Shown here: positions 22,569 through 32,050 of the stretch, one piece after another
Layout of the letters: every line of letters starts with the position of its first letter
Numbering within the stretch: the first letter of the stretch is position 1
Source of the DNA: Anolis sagrei
Taxonomy: Eukaryota; Chordata; Lepidosauria; Squamata; Anolidae
Direction of reading: 5' to 3'
Assembly (NCBI RefSeq): GCF_037176765.1
Contig: NC_090021.1
Coordinates: 148,931,074-148,995,073 of the forward strand
DNA length: 64,000 nt
The notes under the pieces: generated by a model
What the model was told of the DNA's origin: nothing
Databases searched by the model: none
What the model saw: the letters and a program-made list of their open reading frames with translations, nothing else
Translations under genes and position numbers: made by a program

Positions 22569-22811
22569 AGGGCCCTTCCACACAGCCATATAACCCAGAA
22601 ATTCAAGGCAGAAAATCAGCAATTTTCTTCTTTGAACTGGATTATATGAGTCTACACTGCCATATAATCCAGTTCAAAGCAGATAATCTGGATTTTATAT
22701 GGCAGTGTAGATGGGGCCTTAGGGCCTTCCACACAGCCATATAACCCAGAATATCAAGGCAGAAATCGACAATTATCTACTTTGAACTGGATTATATGAG
22801 TATACGCTGCC
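22569..22811. mobile_element. Palindromic MITE, two adjoining copies, second interrupted
   Basis: The unit is GGCCCTTCCACACAGCCATA, then TAACCCAGAA, TTTGAACTGGATTATATGAG and, inverted, CCATATAATCCAGTTCAAAG, ATTTTATATGGCAGTGTAGA and GGGGCC. The first copy spans 22569-22723. A second starts at about 22722 and is cut at about 22811 by an L2/SINE insertion. It resumes at 23736, is cut again by a LINE, and ends at 24512. Confidence 0.75.
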
Positions 22812-23735
22812 ATATTATTTATTATTTATTTATTTAAAACTTTTATATCCCGATCTTTTCAACCTCCGTAGAGGGACTCAGACCGGCTTACAGCAAGGAT
22901 TCAATGTTAATAGCACAATCTAAAAACATCACATAATAACGAGTTAAAATACATATCGATTAAAATTACAAATAAGCCAAATCGCCAAGATACAATCATG
23001 TCCAACTCAGTCCGTATGTGTAGTCGATAACTTCGTTCTGTAGCCGGTTTCAACCATTACTCTGGGAATGCTTCCTTCCATAGCCGGGATTTCACCAGCC
23101 ACCTGAAGGACAGGAGGGAGGAGGCAGATCTGATCTCAAGAGAGTTCCATAGCCGAGGGGCCACCACAGAAAAGACCCTGTCTCTTGTTCCCGCCAGATG
23201 CGATTGCGAAAGTGGCAAAACCAAGAGCAGGGCAATACCAGAAGATCTTAATTGTCTTGATGGTTCATAGGGGAGAATACATTCGGACAGGTAAACTGGA
23301 CTGGAACCGTATATTCCTGAGACCATCACAACTGCCAACAATGATGGGTCAGGACCACAATTCACGTTTTGTAGGTTAAAACCAGCACTTTGAATGGAGC
23401 CCCCGGTGGTGCAGTGGGTTAAACCCCTGTGCCAGCAGGAATGAAGACCGACAGGTCGCAGGTTTGAATCCGGGGAGAGGCGGATGAGCTCCCTCTATCA
23501 ATTCCAGCTCCTCATGCGGGGGCATGAGAGAAGCCTCTCACAAGGATGATAAAAACATCAAAATATCCAGGCGTCCCCTGGGCAACGTCCTTGCAGACGG
23601 CCAATTCTCTCACACTAGAAGCGACTTGTACTTTGTCAAGTCGCTCCTGACACAACAAAAAAAAACAACAGTTTGAATTGTGCTCGGAAGCTAATTGGCA
23701 GCCAGTGGAGCTGATGCAACAAAGGAGTTAACCCA
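22812..23735 (-). mobile_element. L2-type LINE 3' end, split by a SINE
   Basis: A (TTTA)n-type start is followed by TTTATATCCCGATCTTTTCA, then ACCTCCGTAGAGGGACTCAG. A minus-strand frame at 23057-23365 ends in GTRDRVFSVVAPRLWNSLEI, then RSASSLLSFRWLVKSRLW, the typical L2 C-terminus. The SINE at 23397-23667 splits it, and a short LINE remnant (GCTAATTGGCAGCCAGTGGA) follows. Confidence 0.75.
23397..23667 (+). mobile_element. tRNA-derived SINE, near full length
   Basis: The tRNA-like head has an A-box-like GGTGGTGCAGTGGGTTAAA (from 23405) and a B box GGTTTGAATCC (23461-23471). The body holds GATGAGCTCCCTCTATCAAT and ATCCAGGCGTCCCCTGGGCA. The tail is AGTCGCTCCTGACACAACAA followed by A. It would be transcribed by RNA polymerase III. 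The short motif before the A-run (CCTGACACRACAAA) also ends the LINE copies in this window. Confidence 0.85.
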
Positions 23736-23782
23736 GAATATCAAGGAGAAAATTGACAATTGTCAGCTTTGAACTGGATTAT

Positions 23783-24421
23783 CGCGGTGTTTCTGCACCC
23801 TACACCACTGGAGAAATTACACTGCTTAGCCAGTATTGCACCACCTGACATCTGCCAGGAAGTAGCAGCCAATAGTGAAAAGACCAAGGCAGAGACATCT
23901 CCAGCTCATCCCGTTTGGGTATCAGCCAGCACGTCAACAACTTAAATCTAGAAATAGTTTTCTAAGATCTACAGAGACACTCGCTGGAACACCTCAGCAA
24001 GCGAGAGTCCAAAAGTGGCAGGCTCAAACCCAGAACCTTAACCAATGGCTGATACCAAATGAGAAACTCCCCCCCTGGGCACACAGAAAACTGGGCGACT
24101 TGGAAGGCACTGAACAGACTGCGCTCTGGCACCACGAGATGCAGAGCCAACCTCAAGAAATGGGGCCACAAAGTGGAATCCACGACATGCGAGTGCGGAG
24201 AAGAGCAAACTACAGACCACCTGCTGCAATGCCAAATGCACAAGGAGGACCTTCTTGCAGCAACACCAGAGGCACTCCAAGTGGCCAGATACTGGTCAAA
24301 GGACATTTAATCAACTACCAAGATTGCAAATTTTGTATTTTGTCTGTTTGATTGTTTGTTTTGTTCTGTTAGAAATGTAATACAATTGACTGGTTGCCCT
24401 GACACGACAAATAAAATAAAT
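23783..24421 (+). mobile_element. Non-LTR LINE, 5'-truncated copy with 11-bp TSD
   Basis: An exact duplication, AACTGGATTAT, flanks it at 23772-23782 and 24422-24432. It encodes the end of a LINE ORF2: the post-RT linker ([20 protein letters not shown]), then a zinc-knuckle-like segment [15 protein letters not shown], and it finishes with [11 protein letters not shown]. The 3' tail is CCCTGACACGACAAATAAAA. It landed inside the palindromic MITE. The clade is uncertain (a CR1/L2/I-group-like element with a C-terminal CCHC). It is the copy class also seen at 26447, 57020 and 61207. Confidence 0.85.
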
Positions 24422-24936
24422 AACTGGATTATGAGTCTACACTGCCATTTAATCCAGTTCAAAGCAGATAATCTGGATTTTATATGGCAGTGTAGAAGGG
24501 GCCTCAGAAGGCAGCCACAGGATTGAAAGCAGGGTGTACACTGAGTTTACCAAGCAGACTGGAGGGGCGATGTGCCTTCCCTTCCCATGTATTCGGAGGG
24601 TGGGAAGAAGTGCTGAGGAGACCCGGGGAAGAGAGGAGAGTATATACAAGGTGGGCTGCTGATCTAGGTTCGAGGTTGCTCCGATCTCAGAACTGAGGGG
24701 ACCTTACCAGCTTTGCCCGCGCGCAGGCAGCGTCGCGGCCGCGCCAAACAGTGAGGCTCGCGCGGGTCTCGCGGGATTTGCGGCCGGCCTGGGCGCGCGC
24801 GCCCCCTCCCTCGCGGCTGCTTCCCGGCCCCGCCCCCATTCCCTCAGAAGGAGGGAGGGAGGGAGTGAGGCAGGGAAAGCCCCTCCTGGCTGCGTCCTCC
24901 TCTTCCTGTGGAGGGCCCTCGCTTCCCGCCCCGCGG

Positions 24937-24963
24937 ATGGGAGAGCCGCCGCGCCCGGCCTGA
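24937..24963 (+). CDS. Upstream open reading frame in the CD2AP leader
   Basis: ATG at 24937 opens eight codons (MGEPPRPA) and stops at TGA 24961-24963, 77 bases before the CD2AP start. It has G at +4 but C at -3. If the transcript starts upstream of it, it could damp translation of the main frame. Confidence 0.35.
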   Translation: MGEPPRPA

Positions 24964-25040
24964 GCTTGGCCTCGGCTCCAGCGGGGCTTTTCGGGGACGG
25001 CGGCGTTGGCGCTTCGGCCCTGTGGCGGGGCTCCCGCAGT

Positions 25041-25044
25041 ATGG
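25041..25044 (+). CDS. CD2AP: CD2AP exon 1, coding part (start codon)
   Basis: Only ATGG is coding. The donor GTAAGG follows at 25045. The last G joins TT of exon 2 to make Val2, giving [11 protein letters not shown], matching the mammalian start M-V-D-Y. The context GCAGTATGG has a modest Kozak match (G at +4). The 5' UTR lies in the CpG island. Confidence 0.9.
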
Positions 25045-28000
25045 GTAAGGGCCTGGCTCGAGTGGAAGCGGGACGCGGGGGGGGAGAGGGAGGGGTCCCT
25101 CAGCGGCGGTTTCCTTGACGACGCTTCCTTTCCCTCCTCCTCCGCGCCCCCTCCCCCTTGTTGTGTTGCGTCCCCCGCGTGCAGGGCGCAACGTGGCTTC
25201 CTTTGCGCCCGCCCCGTGGCTTACTTTCCCTTCAGGAAGGGAGGGAACTCTTTGGGCCGCTTCCATCCACCGCTGGGAAAGAAGGCCTGATTAAGGCATT
25301 GAGCTTGGTTATTTGTTTTTTGGGGAATAAGCGCCAAGGCACCTCTTTATACATTCACTTCCTGTACTTCATCCCTGTATTTTTGCTTTACTTTCTCCAT
25401 CTTTTCGAAAACCCCACACGTGATGTTTGGGTGGCTTAAATGTTTGCTGCAAATGTATGTATCTCATTTGCAGCCTAGTGTAAACTGGGTAAACTTCCAG
25501 GAAGTAGTGCTGGAGGGCATGAAAGGGTTGGCTTGTCTGTGCCTGTTGGCAAGTGCGCCTCTCATTTGCTCCCTGAAGGTGGCATCCCAGTTACCATACA
25601 TTAGAGGACATAACTTCTTAGGGCCCTTCCTCACAGCCCTATATCCCAGAATGAGTATGCATGCAGAGGTGGCCCTAGGTAATTTTAAATGGTAAGCAAA
25701 CAGTATTTATTTTCTGTTCGTCGTGGGAGTTCTGTGTGCCATATTTGGTTCAATTCCATCATTGGTGGGGTTCAGAATGCTCTTTGATTGTAGGTGAACT
25801 ATACATCTCAGTAACTACACTTGCCGCACTTGCTCCCTTGCCTGGCCCACTTTGGGTCCGGAGGCGTGCCTGAAGACCCAGGCGTGTGCACCAAAAGTCA
25901 CCTCTTCTCCAGACTTTCTCCTCAGCCATTGGGACCAAGAGAGAGAGAGGGGGGGTGGAGATGCCCACCTTTCCTGAAGGTAGGCGCAAAAAAAAAAGGG
26001 AGCGGAGGTGAGAGATACCTCCAGCCGGAGGGGCTCTCTCTCTCTCTCTCTCGGTCCCAATGGCTGAAGAGAAAGTCAGGAGAAGAGGCGACATTTGGTG
26101 CGCATGCTGGGGTCTTCAAACACACCTCCAGACCCGAAGCGGGCCAGGCATAGTGGCTCCGCCCCTTGGCCCACCCACGGATTGGGGAGAGGAGAGGAGG
26201 TGGGTGGAGCGACGGGGGATCAGGAAAGGGAGCTGGTCATGGGGAAGGGATCGAACGCGGAGAACGATTGAGCGCCGGCTCTGCTCGCACACCCGGTGGC
26301 TGGGTGGAGCAGGAACGAGAGGGGCTAGGCGAGGCTCAAGGGCCCGGCCCCTTTTGGAAGAGGATCGCCCGGCAGCAAGGCAAGAAAGCCGAGGCTCCCC
26401 CCGGACTGCTAGGGCTGTTGTGAGCTGAGGGAACACTCCTCAACTGGTGGTCGAGGGGCATTTACAGAGGCGCCTCTGCGCCCCTGGCAAAAAAGAAGTG
26501 TTCTGCGACTGCTTACTTCGTGTAATGGACGAGCCGCCCCTATATGCATGCCCAGTGTGGAACACGTCTCACCACGCTAAAACAGTGGATGTGGCTCTTA
26601 ATGAGACATGGCGCATTATCACGGGGTGCCTGCGCCCTACATCACTGGAGAAATTACACTGCTTAGCCGGTATTGCACCACCTGACATCTACCGGGAAGT
26701 AGCAGTCAATAGTGAAAGGACCAAGGCAGTGACATCTCCAGCTCATCTCCTGTTTGGGTATCAGCCAGCACGTCAACGACTTAAATCTAGAAATAGTTTT
26801 CTAAGATCTACAGAGACACTCGCTGGAACACCTCAGCAAACAAGAGTCCAAATGTGGCAGGCTCAAACCCAGAACCTCAACCAATGACTGATACCAAATG
26901 AGAGACTCCCCCCTGGGCACACAGAGGACTGGGCGACTTGGAAGGCGCTGAACAGACTGCGCTCTGGCACCACGAGATGCAGAGCCAACCTTCAGAAATG
27001 GGGCTACAAAGTGGAATCCGCAACATGCGAGTGTGGAGAAGAGCAAACCACTGACCACCTGCTGCAATGCAACCTGAACCCTGCTACATGCACCATGGAG
27101 GACCTCCTTGCGGCAACACCAGAGGCACTCCAAGTTGATTAAATGGTCAAAGGACATTTAATCAACTACCTAGCTTGCAAACTCTGTGACGTTTGTTCTG
27201 TCAAAAATGTAATACAACTGTTCAGTTGCCTGACACGATAAATAAATAAATATCCCAGAATATTAAGGCAGAAAATCCCACATTATCTAAGTATGGATTC
27301 AGAGAACCCTGTTCAAAGCAGATAATGTGGGATTTTCTGCCTTGATATTCTGGGATATAGCGCTGCGGGGAAGCGCCCTAAGAGAAGAGCCAAAACACTG
27401 TTTAGACCAGAATCTCCTCTTGTAGTATGTTGTTGTTCATTCGTTCAGTAGTTTCCGACCCTTCGTGACTTCATGGACCAGTCCACGCCAGAGCTCCCTG
27501 TCGGTCGTCACCACCCCCAACTCCTTCAAGGTCAATCCAGTCACTTCAAGGATACCATCCATCCATCTTGCCCTTGGTCGGCCCCGCTTCCTTTTTCCTT
27601 CCATTTCCCCCAGCATCATTGTCTTCTCTAAGCTTTCCTTTCTTCTCATGATGTGGCCAAAGTACTACATCTTGGCCTCTACTATTCTTCCCTCCAATGA
27701 GCAGTCAGGCTTTATTTCCTGAAGTATGGACTGGTTGGATCTTCTGGCAGTCCAAGACACTCTCAGATCTTTCCTCCAGCACCACAGTTCAAAAGCATCT
27801 ATCTTCCTTTGCTCAGCCTTCCCTATGGTCCAGCTCTCACATCCGTTGGTGACTATGGGGAATACCATTGCTTTAACTATGCGGATCTTGGTTGCCAGTG
27901 TGATGTCTCTACTCTTCACTATTTTATCAAGATTTGTCATTGCTCTCCTCCCAAGAAGTAAGCATCTCCTGATTTCCTGGCTGCAGTCTGCATCTGCAGT

Positions 28001-31000
28001 CATCTTTACACCTAGAAATACAAAGTCTGTCACTGCCTCCACGTTTTCTCCCTCTATTTCCCAGTTGTATGCAAGTATGTATATATAACATTCAATAACC
28101 AGCAGTTAAAAAAAGACCAAAAGTCAAAATAGGAACATGATATGCATTTAAATTAAAAAAAAACAGTATTGAATGTGATGGCTAAAACAATATTAAACAT
28201 TTATATACTTAAATGACAATAGTAAATACTAAAATAAGCATTAAAACCTTCTAATACTGTGACAGCATCTTGCACCAAGCTATTGCTACTGCACAAAAGC
28301 TAGCAACTTTGGCAGTAATTTTGGCATGCTGATCAGCCAGAAGATTAGCATAAAACCTTATGGATCTCACTGGTAAACTTTCTAAGATTGTATTTATAAA
28401 ACGTTTTCAAAGGTCTTGGTAAAAAGTAAAATGTGCTCCACAGTTTCCACTGCCTCACCTTCACAGGGACATAGGTGTTCATCATTTGGTACTTTGTTAT
28501 ATCTTCCCTCTAGTAGAGCAGAAGGGAAACCAAATGTAATTATGCTAGGCAATGGTTTCAGATGTTAGACTGAATAACCTGCAGTCTCTGACCTGCCAGG
28601 AAAAAAGAGATTTGCCAGTGCATAAAAACAGCAGAGCTTTAGAAGTGTTTGTATTTCAGTGCTCAAAAAACATACTCTCTCGTAAAACAACTTGTTTCAT
28701 ATAATGCACTTAAGAGACAAAAATGAAATTGACTTTGATGGAAATAACATATTTGGTTTACTCACAACTTTCATGTGGCCAACATACACAGGTACAAAAA
28801 CATATTTCAGTTTCAAATATCTTTGAGATGTGCCAGCCGGCCAGGAAATCTCTCTTGTAACAAAACAGCTATCAACAGGTCACATTTGCCAATAGGAGAG
28901 AGAGAGAGAGACAGAGAGAATGTGGTCTGCAGCCCCACTTATAACTTTTCAGAAACCGTAGAGTAAACCAAGCTGCACAACTGATCATTCAGGAAACAGT
29001 AAGCAACAAGATCGTAGACAAACTTACTAGAGAAGGCTTGATGAAGGCTGTCATTTCCAACACCAGAAACTTCAGGTGGGGCATCTTCTCCTTTGTAAGA
29101 GACCTCATTTTCTCCAGTGGGACATTCTGCCCTATAAGTTTATCAGCTGTGGAAAGAAGCCCATGAAACCTTTCAGTTGCAAAGATATTATACCCATTGT
29201 ACAGTGGATAAATGATACAAACTTTTGAAAATAACACAGTGTAACAAATTTTGAAAATTTTTCTGTTCCTGGTTTGAAAGTGTTATTTCCTGCTTAATTG
29301 TGCAGTCCTTACTTTGAATGTAGTTGTTCTACTCCATAAACTTTGTTGTTGTGGCTGCCACAAACTAGGTTGAATTGGTTAACACTCTTAGTAGATATTT
29401 GTTGAAAAATTGTAACAAAGTGTGCTGCAGGATGCCCTGCAAAAACAAAGTTTTTGCAGTTTAGTAAAATTTCCCCATGCTTTATGACAGAATTAATTAG
29501 GAAATGACATTTATAAAGATTAATGTTGTACGGAGCCAGGAAAAAACAAGAAAGAAAAAAACAAACAGGAAAAGGAAAAAAGAGGAGCAAAAGAAGAACT
29601 CTGGGTGAAGGGTGGGTCCTACCGAGAGCATCATCAGTGTTAACCAGATTGACCGTTGTCACCCCCATGCCACAATGAGGCCACAGGTAGGAACTTGTCA
29701 ACTCATGCTCGAAATAGAGACAAATGGAGGTGAATAGAGAAGATGTGATCAGCGCGAAAGCTGAGGAACAAATCGTCTAAGTGCTAAGTGCATAACATTT
29801 ATAGTCCAGGAACAAAAATCATGTTACATAGTGTAATGCAAGTAAAGAGAATATGAATATGTTGTCAAATGCTTTCATGACCAGAATCACTGGGTTGCTG
29901 TGAGTTTTTCAGGATGTATGACCACATTCTATTAGCATGCTCTTCATACATTTCGCCTGCATCTGGCAAGCATCCTCTGAGGCTTATTGGAAGTGAGGCA
30001 AGTGGAGAGTGAAATGCATGTATATCTGTGGAATGAACAGGGTGGGAGGAAGAACCCTTATTTGTTTAAAGCAAGTGTGAATGTTGTAGTTAGTAAGCTT
30101 GAATAGCATTGAGTAGCCATGAACAATTGGTTCTTCTCTTGAAGTATGAAACAAAGCCTTCATGTGAGTAAGAATAGTCCTTGAATGTCAATAAATGTCC
30201 TATTCTTTATTGCATGTGAGTAGACTCCAGTAATCACAATAGGTTACACACGAGTTGACTCTAACCTGCAACCAGTTTCGACTCACAAGAACCTTCGTCA
30301 GGCGGTTGGGTTCATTTATCGAAAAAGGCTCATGTATTAAAAAAAAGTTCAACTTTTGAGGTAAGTGATTCACCAACAATGTTCTTGAGGGGTGGATCAG
30401 CTAGTCTTTGTTGGTCAGTATACTCTGCTACATGATACATGAGCTTTTTTCGACAAATGAACCCAACTGCCTGACGAAGGCTCTTGTGAGTCGAAACCAG
30501 TTGCAGGTTGGAGTCAACTCGTGTGTAACGAAGGGAATAGGACACCTATTGTGATTACTGGAGTCTACTTGCATGCAATAAAGAATAGGACATTTATTGA
30601 CATTCAAGGACTATTCTTACATGAAGGTTTTGTTTCATACTTCAAGAGAAGAACCAATTGTTTTTGCTTAATCTGAATGTGGCAGCTCTGTGTTTTGTTG
30701 ATTTGTGTATTGATAACGTATACATTGAGTTAATTTAGATACATTCGCATTACCACAATCAGTGGATTTTGGTCTCCACAGTTTTAGGGGAACCCATTTT
30801 TCTTCTCTGTGTAGTCTGGCATGATGCCTGTCATGTCAGACTACAAATAGTATTATGTGTCCAGGTTGGTTCATCCAGTGCTCTACATTCTAGACTAATT
30901 AAACCAGAGAAGTCAGCTATAGCAGAGGACTTGATGAACCAACCTGGACACAAAATACTATTTGAGAACACAGAAATACTGTACCACCCTGACAACCATC

Positions 31001-32019
31001 ATGTCAGACTACACAGAGAAACCATTGAAATCCACAGAATGCTACTGCAAAATGGTCATACAACCCAAAAAGCTCACAGCAACGCAGAATATGAATGTCT
31101 AACAAGAATGCATGGAAATAGGGAGACTAATTGGAAAGTGCTGGTTTTGACTTAGGGTCACTATAAGTCAGAAACAACTTCCAAAGTACACACTTATAAA
31201 GAAAACTAAGACTGTTTTTTGAAAACAAACCTGATTTAGTGCCTCATAACTATAATTGGCAATGAAATAATTGAAGGAAGTGCTCAGCAATGCTGTAAAA
31301 CTTATATCCTATTTTGATTATTTGTGGGAATGAGGACATTGTTGCACACATCATGAGGGACCCAATAATACTTTCTTAAGGTATTTCCATTAGGAAGAAT
31401 GCGTAGTTTCCCACTGGATTTTGTTCTTTTAGTTGCTTGTAAATTGGCGGTAGTAAAATAAAGCTTAAGAGTACAACATATGTAGAACAGCAAAGAATGA
31501 CTATATATGTGTGTATATAATTATCAAGATTTATTTGAACTAAAGTCTTAGCTTCACACTTAGTTTTTATGCACATATAATCAGCTGTCTACATTCACTA
31601 GGGTTTAGGGACACAGAATCTACACAAAAGTGGGAAAAGTGTGCATGACAAAAATATTTTATTATCTGAAAGAACAAATCTCTAGGAATATCTATATCCT
31701 CCAGCTCAACTCTGTGGTCAACATCTACTGCAATGTAGCTCCAGAGTAACATTAGGGAGCTACAAATGCTCTAGAGCAGGGGTCCTCAAACTTTTTAAAC
31801 AGAGGGCCAGGTCACAGTCCCTTAAACTGTTGGAGGACCGGATTATAATTTCAAAAAAAGCATGAATGTATTCCTATGCACACTACACATATCTTATTTG
31901 TAGTGCAAAAAACACTTAAAAACAATACCATAATTAAAATGAAGAACAATTTTAACAAATATAAATTTATTAGTGTTTCAATGGGAAGTGTGGGCCTGCT
32001 TTTAACTGATGAGATAGGG

Positions 32020-32050
<31 letters not shown>

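Larger units (their letters stand above)
24690..25240. promoter_or_regulatory. CD2AP: CpG-island promoter of CD2AP
   Basis: A dense CpG island surrounds exon 1 and has GC boxes such as CCCCGCCCC at about 24828-24836. No TATA box is obvious, as is usual for a broadly expressed gene. The transcription start is not determinable from sequence; it should lie upstream of 25041. A short upstream reading frame sits at 24937-24963. Confidence 0.75.
25618..27381. mobile_element. Palindromic MITE split by a 1.6-kb insertion
   Basis: The left part is TTAGGGCCCTTCCTCACAGC, then CCTATATCCCAGAAT. The right part is TATCCCAGAATATTAAGGCA, then GTTCAAAGCAGATAATGTGG and GCCTTGATATTCTGGGATAT, ending GCGCCCTAAG. 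The two parts are separated at an exact 12-bp duplication, ATATCCCAGAAT (25641-25652 and 27250-27261). Confidence 0.75.

Noticed and set aside
23760-24351. Host gene candidate with a CxCx(n)HxxxC motif
   Set aside because: It recurs four times in the window with target duplications and a shared 3' tail, so it is a LINE, not a host zinc-finger gene.
25815-26094. Overlapping frames on both strands with similar peptides
   Set aside because: The similarity comes from the inverted repeat at 25843-26150, not from coding.
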